From positions 2,418,001 to 2,482,000 of the forward strand of contig WWBZ02000051.1 in the NCBI GenBank assembly GCA_011503125.2: a stretch of DNA of 64,000 nucleotides. Direction: 5' to 3'. The position numbers and the translations under genes were made by a program. This stretch comes from Botryosphaeria dothidea (taxonomy: Eukaryota > Ascomycota > Dothideomycetes > Botryosphaeriales > Botryosphaeriaceae). The number at the start of each line of letters is the position of its first letter. Positions within the stretch are counted from its first letter, which is position 1. Shown piece by piece: positions 21,394 through 32,698 of this stretch. Under the pieces are notes generated by a model. It did not search any database, was not told the DNA's origin, and saw only the letters and a list, made by a program, of their open reading frames with translations.

Positions 21394-24300
21394 GGGGTTT
21401 AGGAGGGACAACGGTGAGTAGGGTGGTAAATGTGCGAATTGGCTGGTTGGAAACATCAGATTGTTGAAGGATATTGGGTCTTTCCCAAAGACGAGCGAGA
21501 CACCAGAAAATTCGGAAAAGACGACCAGACACTCTGGAAGAGGCGGAAAACCTCAATGCTTCAATGCACATTCGAGAAAAGAAAAGCGAGATCAATAGCT
21601 GAAATCGACACGCGATGGCGGTGAAAAGCAAATGGAACAACATGATGCGATCAGTATGCTCCGCAATTAACAGCAAGGCGGTTGCCGAAGGAGCGCGGCA
21701 CAGCCAAGTCACGATTCCCCCACCCCGGTCCGGCCCACCGTTTGCTGGCAAGTTTTCTTGCCTCTCGCGGCACAGCGACCAATTGTCGGGCTCGAGCCGT
21801 TGGCTTTCGATAGCGTTCTTTTGATGGTGGGCGTGCCCTGTTGTTCGACTTACCCCTCACTCTCCAGGAGGATACGAGACATGTTCACCTCAGTAAGCAC
21901 GGAGCAGTTGACTTGGAGGGAAAGAATTCAGGACTATCGACGGAAGGATAGGCGCCATCGCTCGTATATACGCTCAGGCGAACTGGTAAGGATCGGAAGG
22001 CGGGCGGGAGGAATACGAAAGGATGGTCACTCGATCACCCGCATTCAGTGCTTCGGCTGGCCGGGAAAATTGGTGCTGATGGAAATAATGGCACTGTCCC
22101 ACGTTGTACTTTCACGCCAAAGTAAGCGAGCCTGATCGTGATCAAATTTTTTGTGCCTTTGAACCTCAGGATTGTAATTTCTTCACGAGAGGAGCCCCAA
22201 AGTCAATTTGATCTTTCTCGCGCATTAGGGAAAAGGAGTATTCCGGGTAGAACAACCTTTCTCCTCGTACTCTCATTTTCAATTGGTTTCTCCTTACTCG
22301 GAGCGAATGGGCTTTGGTTAAGCTTTTTGGGTTTATCAGTTTATCAAGGCGGAGCCAGTGCGGTGCTCTTGGGCCACCCGGGAAGTGACGGCCGGAGCCT
22401 TGTGGGCCATTGGATCCGAGGATCGAAAGACTGCTCTTAGTCATGCTCCGAGCGGTAGTAACCTTGCAAGGTGGCAAGGCAAAAAGTTGGGGACACTATG
22501 GTTCGGCAAGTGCTAATGGAGAAAATTTCGATGAGAAAGGGCGGAAGGGCGTTTTAGTGCTCGCACGAGAGATCTGGATACGCCGGTGTTGAGGTTTTGT
22601 GGGGCATGCCTTGTGTGGTGACATGTGTCAGCAGCAAGGGAGATCACAGATGGTTGGGAAAGTTAGCGGGGCAATGACGGAGGCTCGAAGCTTTCAGCAG
22701 GGCGTCGAGAAGCAGCAGCAGGCGGAGAAGATGCAGTTGTGAGATTAAACACTGAAGATCATGCTAGCGCGGCGTGGAGGATGAGCGGGCAACCGGCGGC
22801 GATCCTCACGACGAGCCGTGCGTCTCCAGTTTTTCGTTTCCTCGGGCCAGGAACAGACTGGCGCTGGCAGGCTGCCATTCGAAGAGTCGGGCGCGAGAAG
22901 GCCCGTTTGGGCGGCATGAAAGCGGAACATGCAGGCGACGCTATCGACAGCGGGGCGGATGCAGTTTTTTCTTTGTTCTGGCAGGGTTGCAGCTGGCAGC
23001 CACCGACGTGATGCGGGCCAGCCCTGTTCGCCGGACAACATCCGCGCCGGCCAACCGCGGGGCCTAGTGCCTGAGCGCCCGCTAGAGCATCGCGGCGGAC
23101 GCAGGAACAGAGAGCGGTCGAGCTGACGGACTTGACGCCTCGCACGGAGGCTGGACGAGCTGGAGTCGAGCGGTCTGCAGGTGAGAATCGACTGTTGTGG
23201 CCGGGGAAGGTCGTTTGGGCAGCCGAGCCAAAGAGGGAACTGCTCGCGGGCTCTTCGAGAAGCCACGACCACGCTGCCTGCAAGCAATCGGCCGCCGTCC
23301 AATCATCGCGCGCGTCGTTGCGTCTCCCGCCTGCCCGCTGCTGACTTGTCAGCCATCTCGATCCCTGCCGCTGCATGCAACGCTCCCATCTGCACCTGCT
23401 CACACACGAGCTCACTGATCAGGCCCATCTTGCTGACAGCGCGTTGATGGGCAGAGACACAGGCACGAGCTGTGGGCTGACTCCAGATGGTCTGTCCACC
23501 TCCCGAATCCGCACCCGTCACGTAGCGGCCGCCGGCTGCCGTTGCAATTGCGACTCGGCCGGCCAGCCCTTTCCCGGCAAGGCGCTGCTATTCTTGGACA
23601 GGCCGTCGACAGCCAGCCTCGCCACCTCGCCATCAACCTCCTCCGCCAGAGCGCAGCCCGTGCCAGCCACCGCTCAGTGCAGCCCAAGAGCGCGGCAGCC
23701 CGCGCCGCTGCACGCGAAAGCCATCCTTCTGCCCCGCTGGTTCAAAGCTTGGCCAATGACGCTATCAGGTCCCACCCAGCCCTGCCATGACTCCGGCTAG
23801 ACTTTCGACGTGCAGAATTCTCTGGCCGCGTCGGCCGCCTGTGCGCTGATGAGCCCGGGGATGCACCAGTACCACCGCTGAAAGAGAGTTTCCCGCGTGT
23901 ATACGCACGCGGGAGCAGGACCACGAGCAGCTCGTGTGGGCAGGGCGGTGGCTGGCAGCCTCCTCTCATCAGGCAATATTTGTTTTGGTGGGCTGGCCGT
24001 GTGAGTGGTGAGAGCTGCTCCTTCCCAGTCATTCCTGGTGCCTGCCCAGCATCCACTGTTGAGCTGCTTGCATTAGCCTGCCGTCTGCATGCCCTACCAC
24101 AGCAGAAGACCGACACCACGCCATGCTAGATCGGCCCTGCTATACGAGCTCTGCCTCTTCTGCCTGTCTGCCTAGCCCCGACACTCCAGGGATGCTCCAC
24201 CTCTCACCACAAAATATGAGGTCACTGCTCTTAAGCTTCCCATGCAACCCTACCTTAAACGGAAGACCCAATGACCGCCGGAAAAAGCCTGCTGGTGGAA

Positions 24301-24496
24301 CCCCGCCGAGAGGGATATAGAGAGCCTCCTCCTGCCCTGCCCTCGTTCCTATCAAGAAGCCAGCCCCGTGCTTTTGACCTCCAACCCCTCTAGACGGTAA
24401 CTCGCTCGCTACGGATGCTGTTCATCTCTCGTTATATCTACCCAATCCTCCCACCTGTCGTTATCCATTCAGCGAACGACAACTCTACTCCCAATC
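21394..24496. other. 3.1-kb gene-empty interval
   Basis: No frame here has convincing codon usage, introns or family similarity; overlapping open frames on both strands of the GC-rich part (22.7-23.8 kb) look like chance. The last ~150 bp before 24497 are C/T-rich and are probably the leader of the wall-protein gene. I see no repeats, transposon ends or RNA gene. Confidence 0.5.
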
Positions 24497-26053
24497 ATGC
24501 GTACCTCCCTCGCTCTCCTCGCCCTCTTGGGCTCTGCTGCAGCATGGGACTACAAGCCCCCGGCGAACACCACCGCCCCAAGCACTGAGACGGAGACGCT
24601 GGTCACTTACCTGACTACTACCATCTGCCCTGTTACCACTACCCAAGGCCACACCACCGTCACCACCTTGACCACGTCGACTCTCACTGTCACTTCGTGC
24701 AAAGGAGGTTGCACGCACACTCCTCCGGCCCCCTCTTCGACCTACGTTCCTCCTCCCCCTCCTCCTCCACCATCTTCAACTTACGTCCCTCCGGTCAACT
24801 CTACCGTCGTGGTCCCTCCGCCTTATCCCACGACCAAGAGCGAGACTACATATGTGACGACTACTATCTGCCCGATTACCACTACCTCCAAGGGCACCAC
24901 ATTTACCACCCTGACTACGTCGACGTTCACTATTACTTCTTGTAAGGGGGGCTGCACGCACACCCCTACTGCTCCTCCTTCGACCTACACACCTCCAACT
25001 ACTTCCAAGGAGGTTCCCCCGCCTCCTCCCACCTCCAAGAGTGAGACGACTGAGAAGCCTACGACGTCGGCGCCTCCGATCTATCCCAACACCACTACGA
25101 CCGCGCTCACCAGCACTTACACGGAACACACGACTACCTACACCACCATCTGCCCCATCACTTCTTCGACCATATCTACGACCACCGCCACTTCGGTCAT
25201 CACTGTTCCTTGCCACAAATGCACTGGTGGAATCACCACGACTGAGACTGTCACCACTTACACCACGACTTGCCCCGTGACGACGTCCACGACCTCGTAC
25301 ATCACAAGCGTGATCACCAAGCCCACCACTACGCCAGTCATTCCTCCGGAGACCACGTACGTTCCTCCGCCGCCGCCGACTACGTACGCCCCACCGCCTC
25401 CAGAGACGACCGAGACAACCAAGGTCATTACACCTTCGCCTTCGACGATCTACCAGACGACCACCGTCACCAAGTCGTGTCAGAAGTGCTCTTCTGGAAC
25501 TACCGAAGTCACCACTGTCGTTCCGATTCCGCCAACCTACTCTCCGTCTGCCCCCGCTCCGTCTGCCCCTGCTCCGTCTGTCCCTGCTCCGTCGGTCCCT
25601 GCTCCGTCGGTCCCTGCTCCGTCGGTTCCTGCTCCTTCGGTGCCCGCGCCCTCTGTTCCGGCTCCTTCTGTTCCGGCTCCTTCTGTTCCGGCTCCTTCTG
25701 TTCCGGCGCCCTCTGTCCCTGCTCCGTCTGTTCCCGCACCCTCCGTGCCGGCGCCCTCTGCTCCCGCTCCCTCGGCTCCTGTTCCTAGCGCTCCAGCTCC
25801 AGTTCCCTCTTCTGAGGTCTCTCCCCCTCAGCCTCCGCCGGTTACCTACCCTTCGCCTTCAACCCCGGCTCCTGTCCCTACTACCACCTCGGCTACCACC
25901 TACGCTCCCCCGCCGGTTGAAACCACTGTTTCTACTCCGGTGCCTAGTGCTACTACGCCTGCGCCCAGCCAGTACACTGGCGCCGCTTCTGAGAACTCGA
26001 AGCCTGCGGTTGCTCTGATGGCTGGTGTCGCTGCCGTCTTTGCTCTTCTTTGA
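24497..26053 (+). CDS. GPI-anchored Ser/Thr/Pro-rich cell wall protein
   Basis: Single exon, 518 residues. It has an N-terminal signal peptide (MRTSLALLALLGSAAA) and a C-terminal small-residue/hydrophobic tail (NSKPAVALMAGVAAVFALL) that fits a GPI-attachment signal. It should sit at the plasma membrane or cell wall and be heavily O-glycosylated. Between them are about four diverged modules, Thr-rich with TTICP(I/V)T, a long T/S stretch, and a Cys-pair ending (SCKGGCTHTP twice; later PCHKCTGG and SCQKCSSG). Pro-rich linkers (YVPPPPPPPP) separate them. A tandem run of APSVP pentapeptides follows (about residues 350-431). This is the architecture of fungal adhesin or wall-structural proteins; no catalytic domain is present. 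Repeat number is likely to vary between strains. Confidence 0.88.
   Translation: MRTSLALLALLGSAAAWDYKPPANTTAPSTETETLVTYLTTTICPVTTTQGHTTVTTLTTSTLTVTSCKGGCTHTPPAPSSTYVPPPPPPPPSSTYVPPVNSTVVVPPPYPTTKSETTYVTTTICPITTTSKGTTFTTLTTSTFTITSCKGGCTHTPTAPPSTYTPPTTSKEVPPPPPTSKSETTEKPTTSAPPIYPNTTTTALTSTYTEHTTTYTTICPITSSTISTTTATSVITVPCHKCTGGITTTETVTTYTTTCPVTTSTTSYITSVITKPTTTPVIPPETTYVPPPPPTTYAPPPPETTETTKVITPSPSTIYQTTTVTKSCQKCSSGTTEVTTVVPIPPTYSPSAPAPSAPAPSVPAPSVPAPSVPAPSVPAPSVPAPSVPAPSVPAPSVPAPSVPAPSVPAPSVPAPSVPAPSAPAPSAPVPSAPAPVPSSEVSPPQPPPVTYPSPSTPAPVPTTTSATTYAPPPVETTVSTPVPSATTPAPSQYTGAASENSKPAVALMAGVAAVFALL
25545..25790 (+). repeat. 15-bp minisatellite encoding APSVP repeats
   Basis: About 16 tandem 15-bp units of the form CC(C/G)GC(T/C)CC(G/T)TC(T/G)GT(T/C) encode PAPSV or PAPSA in frame within the GPI-anchored protein gene. 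Third positions vary between units, so the array is old or kept diverse. Length changes in multiples of 15 bp would keep the frame. Confidence 0.85.
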
Positions 26054-27075
26054 ACTTAAGGGAGATGCAGATGGTACAAGCATCTTAATGTTTTGTACAT
26101 CTTTTTATTTTACATTCTACCTTTCTGTCTAATTGACGACGAATATGATTAATTGAGCGGTTCTCCAGCGCATTAACTTGTTGGAGGACGTCGGACTATC
26201 ACGCTCCTTCTCACGATACCAATGAACGGAAACAAACACGCGGGCAAGGGAATGTATGGTGCTTTATGGAAATGGTCGCAGTAGGAAAAGCGGGAATTGA
26301 AGGAAACATTCTAGAGTCACATGATGCCAACGACACACGGCCGCCAGCCTAGGCAGTTACGATCTTAGTTGGTAAAGTGTAATGTTGATACTGAAGTTGA
26401 AAACCTTCACCGCTTTCTTTCCTATCACCCCACTTGGTCGCTTTTGCTTACCGTGCATTTTCGTCGAGTCTGGCCTTAAGAGGATCACATAACATGTTGT
26501 GTCGTTCAGAGGCATGCGACTGCTTCCTGCCCGTCCGTATGCCTTATCGCTTGTGCATTATGCGCTTCCTTCCCGCCCTTTATCGTCGCAGTTGGCGATC
26601 ATTTGGTTCCGTACGTGACGCAGCAGGTTTTCTGCGAGCCTTAGTTTTCGTGAGGTGAGGTGCATGATCTTTCTCAGACTCGTGCCATGTTCCCCACTTC
26701 AGCGCCGCTGTGCGACGCCGTGGCTTCCGCACCCTGCATGCGGTGATCTTCTTGCATACCGCAGCTCTTTCATGCATGTAAGCCTCAAAGGATTGTGCAT
26801 CATGCATGTGCTTAGCTATGGTTGCCTTCTCGCCAGCCTCCTCAGGTATTTTGCAAAAGGGCGGGGCGAGAGTTTGAGTTTGGGTTGCGCTGGAGGTGGC
26901 TCCCTCTCGTTTGAGTTGGTGAGGTTGTCATCTTTGCCGCCCTCCTTATTCTTTTTTCTCTCTTCAACTCAAAGAGAAAGCTAAAGCCCCTCAGGGCGGA
27001 GTGAAAGCCTTCTAATAAAGATGAAACAATTATACACAAAGTATGCTACCGAAAGCCGAAACGCATCAGTAAAGC
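26054..27075. other. Intergenic, no gene seen
   Basis: AT-richer intergenic sequence between the wall-protein gene and the convergent CorA-like locus. T-rich stretches occur after 26090 and near 26950. No gene, repeat or RNA is recognised. Confidence 0.45.
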
Positions 27076-30000
27076 TCAGCCGTTGGGTCCACTCTCCTCA
27101 TCTCCCCGCGAACGCCTTGCCTGCTCGGAAAGTGCAGTCAACCAAGACTGCTGAGTCGTGCTATCCTGTTCTCCAGCGCCGGCCCCCCTCTGCCTTCGAT
27201 CGCGCTGTTTCCTGTGCCTGGCTGTTTTGAGTAACCACCGTTTCACCTCGTGGCCTTGATACGCCAGCACCATCGCCGCCCCCATCACCACCGTCGTCAC
27301 CGGCACCACGATGATCCAGAACCGGTTTTGCGTGTCGCCCATGTCCCTGATGTCCGCCGTGTTCATCCCCATGTAGCTCGACACAAATCTTAGCGGCAGG
27401 AACACCACCGTCACGAGCGTGAAGGTGGAGATTGCTTTTCCGTGGCCCTCGTCCAGAACCTTGATCCGGTGCCTTGCCTTTTGCTCGAGCTCTGCTAAGT
27501 GCGTCTGGATCCAGAATAGCTCCTCTTCGTCCGATCTCGCAAACTCGATCGCCGCGGCGAGGAGCGGGACGGACAGGTGGCATTGCGCGTTTTCAGCCGG
27601 ATCGGTGATGTAGTAGACACCATCGGGATCGATGGTCTTGTAGAACTTGAGGAGAACCTTTTGTTGGGTACGCCGGACTTTGAGGATGGCGTGGATTTCC
27701 TCTTGGAGAAGGTGAATCTTGCCCAGCAGGCGCCTTCGAGGGCGTTGATGGAAGACTCGCCGATGCTGCGTGGCCAGACAAGCGGATATCAGTCTTGATG
27801 AGCTACTGAGGCTGATGAGGAGTCATGAAACGTACCAAGTCCCTGCAAAGGTCTCTGTATATATCGACAGTTTGCTCCTCGTTCTTCAATGGTCTTTCTA
27901 GTGAGGACTGGAGTAAAATTGAGAGGGTGAAGCGTGTTCCGACACCGGTGTGGACTGTCGTCGAGCGAGACGTGTCTTCCGTGATTGTATCTAGGAGATC
28001 TTTCTGAGCCTGGCGCATGCAGTACTCGGCAGCTTTCCCCTTTTCTTCCACCACCTCATTGTAATCGTTGACCTTCAATATACTTGTCTCTTCCGGTGAC
28101 CACGGGATCCATGTGGTGTACGCGGTGTCAATCAAGACCGCTGTGTGGCTTGCTACAAGCATGGAAAGCACTATTGCCTCAAAAGCCTCGAGGACAGAAC
28201 GTGGTAAGGTGTAATCAGGCTGCTCGCTCTCGACACTGCTTGTTAGTTCGATTTTCACATTTCTTGCCTCTTGAAGGATGTTCTCCAGATGGATCAAAAC
28301 AATTCTAAGCAAGTAAAGGTATGCTTGCCGTATTCCAACGAGCCATGCCTCCTCAATGCTGCGTACGAGCAGCGATACCGCAGCAGAATTTTCCGTGGTG
28401 ATTGAATTCTTGTAGTAATGTTCTCGCGAAAGATGGTGGACAGCTTCGTCGACCGAGGGATATATCGTCCCTTTGTCGCAGAATGAACATCTATCGTATG
28501 GATGGCGGTCGGGAAGCGGTATTTGGTATTTGGTCCTCAATTAATCCACGTCTTCAGCGGAGCCGAGGACAATCCACTTATCCATCTGCATCAATCTGTG
28601 CCTGTGGTCTGGATTTGGAAGGGCCGTAGACTATTGCATCAATGAATTTTTATCTGCTCGGTGATTTATAGACATGGGTAGCACATACTTTCATGAAAGT
28701 TTCTGTTGGAAATATCGTCTTAGAATGCTCCGAATTAGGTTTAGCGTCAAATAGTCTATATAGCAGGCACCCTCTCATACCCCTCTCATGGGACATGCCA
28801 ACAATCCAGACAATAATCAAATCAACTCAATTTCCAACAGTTTCTAACGTACCCCAAAGTCTCCAACAGGCCGTGTCCCTCAGAAATCGAGACGAATAAA
28901 GACATGAGCTGCTTCGTCTGAGACATCTCATGTATTTTTTTCAAGCTGTCGTCTTGAAGCAGTGTGTTCTCTCCGTAGCCATTGATACGAAGATCCCTTA
29001 CGTCACTTGCCGTAGATGGATCGCGTTGGAGTTGCCTGTTCTGCTGTTTGGTATCTCGTTGGATTTCGTCAAGATTTTTGACCCCCTCCAGGCGTGTGAG
29101 AGTGCTAAGATGCGTGTTTCGGTAAAGGTTCTGGTATTCGTGGTGGACATCAGCCCAGCAATCAAGGGAAGACTCGAGCTCCGAATGCGTAGAATCAAAC
29201 TCTCCATGCATTGCCGAGAGAATTGAAAATGAAACTGCTTCCTTTTTCAGTCGTGGATCTGACAGCTTGAGGTTTGCGTCATTGTGGGCCTGTCTCCACT
29301 CAAAGAAGGGAGCTGATCTCGCAAGGACGCTTTCCACATTCCTTTCTGCCTCTGTCTCAAGGTTGTAATCGGGTGCACAGACAACCTTCGTGGATTGATA
29401 TTGACGATTTTCCGATACTTCCCCAGTATCCACAACTGAGATCAAGTCCAAATTTGCGTGGGACTCAACATCACTTTCTGAAGAAATTACCGATTGAGAT
29501 GATGACTCTGCCAGTGACTCAACGGAACTTTCAGGTCTGTTTAAGGTAGAATTGGAATCCATGGTACCTACGGTACCTATAAGCTGACTATCTCGGATCG
29601 ATACCGTGATAGTGGAGGACTTCTCGACTTTCGTAAAATGGAGCCAAAGGATGGCTATCAACCTCTTGTTGTTGACAAAAAGCTCCGATTTCTCTTCTTC
29701 AACGGCAGTACAAGGGAACAGTTTTCGAGTCACTACCAGTCTCAAGGCTTACAAGAAATCAGCATTCCATCTGAAAAAAAGGAAGCCTAGTTAAACTAAC
29801 CAAATATGTCTCGCACTCCACAATCGGAACAATGGCCTCATGGTGATGCTGGTCTATAGGTTTGACTCAGCGCAGTCTCGGATTTTCTGATGGGATTGGA
29901 ACTAGCTCGATCTTTGGTTTTAATAGCCATTCGAAGGTGCATGGCCCGTTAGAGACAATGGTTTCTATCGAAGAGTTAGGACCACTCAGGAAATCCAGTA

Positions 30001-30477
30001 AAACAATTACCTTTCCCCAAGAGTAGTACCCACAATGGAGGGACAAAGAGAAGTTTCCCAGTATTCTTGAACATTTGTTCCTCGTCATACTCAAATGACG
30101 GCTCGTCTTGGTGTGGAACATTGGAAAAGAGTTCGTCTTCGATACGAGTCTTTGGTCTCGTTCCAGCGTATCTTATCCTTATGGCCCTCGAGTGTGGATA
30201 AATACGGAAAACAAAGCCATGTAGCAGCAGCCTCTGTCGGGTTGTATTAAGTGTGTCTGTGTAAATCACAACGGAAGACACTTGAGAGAACGTAGCTTCC
30301 CTCGCGAGGAGATTTTGAGAACGGTCTTCTGACCTCTTCCATCAAATGTTTGACAGCCACTTTCATGTCCTCACACTTCTGGACATGTGATGCCTGCAAC
30401 GCTAATATCTACTTAAAATTGTTGATGAGGCCTTGAAGGTATTATCCATGACTTACCTCTAACTGGTCCAGGTTCAT
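27076..30477 (-). pseudogene. CorA-like membrane protein gene, disrupted by an in-frame stop
   Basis: A multi-exon minus-strand locus resembling the fungal CorA-like (Mg2+ transporter-related) family, which usually has a C2H2-like segment and a two-helix membrane C-terminus. Recognisable pieces, in order: MNLDQLE (30477); ATFSQVSSVVIYTDTL and HGFVFRIYPH; VPPLWVLLLGK; a Ser-rich middle (29.6-28.9 kb); HRHRLMQMDKWIVLG; LRTKYQIPLPDRHP with CSFCDKG...HHLSREH; and a final exon with HGKAISTFTLVTVVFLPLRF, SYMGMNTADIRDM (GMN motif) and a second helix. Between AEDVD and LRTKYQ the frame has TAA (28541-28543) with no intron that would remove it. Near 30335 the frame also seems to shift by one. I infer an inactivated gene; exon limits in the middle are approximate. 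Confidence 0.6.
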
Positions 30478-30757
30478 AAATTAATTGTGCCTGAAACTGT
30501 CAGTTCCTGTCATTTGCCAGGTGGCGGGGTCTCGCTTCCAGCCCACCGTACTATGCTTCATTGATCGGCCTATGCGACCCAACTTTAAAGGGGCGTGTTT
30601 GATGGTCCCCACAGAACTGCATCTATGGAAGCTGACAAAAGCGGAAATGACTGAAAGACTGTCTACAAGAAAGACACCTGCTACGCTGCTAAAAAAAAGA
30701 GGAATGTTCGTGTGATTTGAGTTTCCTTGCCACGTACACGTTGTATCAGCGTGATCT

Positions 30758-31762
30758 TCAGCAAAAAAAGTCTGCAAGCAATGCTGCCGCCAAAGGACCG
30801 CCTACAATCCATTGACCTGATGCGAAGAACCAGCGGCAACTGCTGGGATCCCTCAAGTCAACCGTCACAAACATGTACAGAAGCCCAACGGTCGACCCGA
30901 CCGAACCAGCGAAGAAGGGCAGCTTCAGCCCAGCGTGAATGCCCGAGAGGAACAAGAGAGCGGTTTGGACCAGCGCGACGCTGAAGAAAAACGCCTTTGG
31001 GGACTTGCGGAACCTGACAGCCATCGACTTGACTCCGGCTTTGAGATCGTCCTGTAGATCCTGGAAGCCATACACGGTATCGTAAATGACAATCCAGCAA
31101 ACGTGAGCCAGGGACAACGCGAGAACCCCGCTTGTACTCGGAGAAGAAGTGGCCAAGGATCCATTGCGTAGAACGTCTTCGATAGCAGCGCAGGTGAGGG
31201 GAATGGCCCCCGCGATGGCGAAGCCGAGCCAGAGCTGTGGATAGTTGGATACACGCTTCAAGTAGGGGTAGATGACCACCAACGCCGTGGTCACCAGGCC
31301 GTGTATCGCGCATCGAGTAGACAGGAGGTACTGGAGAAGAAAGAGGCGGAGTGCCACGAGTACGACGGTGAAGATTGTGGCACCGGTGGTGGAGACTGCG
31401 CCGCGTGCGATGGGCCGGTTGCGGCAGCGGGCGACCTTCCGGTCCAAGTCTTGGTCCACGTTGTCGTTCCAGACGCAGGCATAACTGCGGAGGAGAAAGC
31501 TGTCGAAGAAAAGCAAGCAGCCCAGTCCTACTATGTTCTTCGGGGATGCTGAGGAAGAAGGGGATAAGGCGCTGGTGGCGAAGAGCAGGCCGATCAGATA
31601 GGGAAAGGTGAAGCACGTGAGGCCTGCCGCCTTATGCATGCGCGTCAATTCCACATATGGTCGCCATGCTGCGGGGAATATTCGTAGAGTGTCAGAGTTC
31701 TGTGCCGCTGTTGGGGTTTGAATTTTCTCCGACGCGGCTGTTTCAGGTTTGTTGATTGACAT
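30758..31762 (-). CDS. UbiA-family aromatic prenyltransferase
   Basis: Single exon, 334 residues, with about eight hydrophobic helices. UbiA enzymes transfer an isoprenyl chain onto an aromatic acceptor in membranes. Both Asp-rich metal/diphosphate motifs are intact: NDNVDQDLDRKVARCRNRP (from residue 99) and YDTVYGFQDLQDDLKAGVKS (from residue 227). Closest in style are COQ2 (4-hydroxybenzoate polyprenyltransferase) and the farnesyltransferases of fungal meroterpenoid clusters. The short N-terminus has no obvious mitochondrial presequence, which favours a secondary-metabolism enzyme over COQ2. However, no polyketide synthase, terpene cyclase or P450 lies nearby, so the acceptor is unknown. The N-terminus overlaps the end of an unrecognised upstream ORF by 20 bp. 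Confidence 0.88.
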   Translation of the reverse strand: MSINKPETAASEKIQTPTAAQNSDTLRIFPAAWRPYVELTRMHKAAGLTCFTFPYLIGLLFATSALSPSSSASPKNIVGLGCLLFFDSFLLRSYACVWNDNVDQDLDRKVARCRNRPIARGAVSTTGATIFTVVLVALRLFLLQYLLSTRCAIHGLVTTALVVIYPYLKRVSNYPQLWLGFAIAGAIPLTCAAIEDVLRNGSLATSSPSTSGVLALSLAHVCWIVIYDTVYGFQDLQDDLKAGVKSMAVRFRKSPKAFFFSVALVQTALLFLSGIHAGLKLPFFAGSVGSTVGLLYMFVTVDLRDPSSCRWFFASGQWIVGGPLAAALLADFFC

Positions 31763-32258
31763 GTTGAAGTCGGGTTCTTCTTATATGTGGGCTTATGAAG
31801 AGAAATCCGAAAGTGAGACGACCAGGCGCTTTAAATATTTCGTCATCCACGAGCAGGAATACGAACGCTGCGCAGACATACGTCTTATCTTGCATGCTCA
31901 GACTTCTCTTGGGAGAAGAGAGGATTCCAACCTTGTAATCCTTCTGGCGTAAGCAGAAATTCATAATGGTCTGAGGAAATCCTTCAAGCGTTATTGGTTC
32001 CATGATGGATATCTTTGGGGGCCATGCCTTCCCAACTGCATTGGAATACCACAAGGCGCCGATGAAGGCCAAAAGAAGAAGTTCCTTTTCACTTCGGCTT
32101 TCGGGATACGATCCTCCTGTCCTGAGATACTCTAGTGCTGGAAGCGTGCCATAGCCATTCTGCATAGCCGATGGTGCGTACTCACGGTGATGGTTGATCG
32201 TGTCGGCGTCAATAAATGATCGAGATATTGAGGTTGAGACTGAGGCTTCCAGAGGCAT
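31743..32258 (-). CDS. Unrecognised ORF upstream of the UbiA gene
   Basis: An uninterrupted 171-codon frame starting MPLEASVSTSISRSFIDADT. The first ~105 residues look protein-like (YGTLPALEYLRTGGSYPESR, EKELLLLAFIGALWYSNAVG). The last part is less so and runs 20 bp into the UbiA start on the same strand, so an intron may remove it or the gene may be a remnant. No domain is recognised and there is no clear signal peptide. It may be a small partner of the prenyltransferase, or its leader may simply be open by chance. Confidence 0.3.
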   Translation of the reverse strand: MPLEASVSTSISRSFIDADTINHHREYAPSAMQNGYGTLPALEYLRTGGSYPESRSEKELLLLAFIGALWYSNAVGKAWPPKISIMEPITLEGFPQTIMNFCLRQKDYKVGILSSPKRSLSMQDKTYVCAAFVFLLVDDEIFKAPGRLTFGFLFISPHIRRTRLQHVNQQT

Positions 32259-32698
32259 GTGCGTATTGGTAGCACCATAGCGCCCCGGATGTCAATCGAC
32301 ATGCTTCATGTTGGAGTTTTGCATCGGACCTGGAGTGGTGGATTCTGTCCATGCAGCGGGGTATCGCAGCCGACGGTTAGCGCGCCAAACGTGATCTTCC
32401 CACAGAATGTCGGATCAATGTCAGCGTGTGTTATGGGGAGTGGAAGCATTCGTCCGGATGGACTTGTTTCTAAAAATGCAATACGCCCACGTCCGGACGA
32501 ATGCTTCAACCCCTGCTAGAAGCCGCCGCTGCTAAGTAACCATGTGTTGGCCCCCACGTCGGACTTTGACTCATCTTGAACCCCACTCTCTCAACCGCGG
32601 AATGCGCAAACTAATGATTGTTCACCCTTGCATCTCTTCTCAACGTTGTGGCTCGTCTCTTCAGACCCCTCCTCTGAATTATCGAGCACCATTCAAAG
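32259..32698. other. Divergent intergenic region with a short inverted repeat
   Basis: It separates the minus-strand UbiA pair from the plus-strand dehydrogenase. It contains the 65-bp inverted repeat listed separately; no gene is seen. Confidence 0.45.
32443..32507. repeat. Inverted repeat, 16-bp perfect arms
   Basis: Arms GAAGCATTCGTCCGGA (32443-32458) and its exact reverse complement (32492-32507) are separated by 33 bp. Flanking GGGG and CCCC extend the pairing imperfectly. There is no coding content and no clear target-site duplication. It could be a MITE remnant, a paired binding site (each arm holds the palindrome TCCGGA) or an RNA hairpin. Confidence 0.6.

Noticed and set aside
22138..23800. 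Several overlapping frames of 60-220 codons on both strands
   Set aside because: High-GC chance frames; no consistent codon bias, introns or motifs.
25509..25739. Minus-strand frame of EQTEQG-type repeats
   Set aside because: It is the antisense of the APSVP minisatellite; a repeat artefact.
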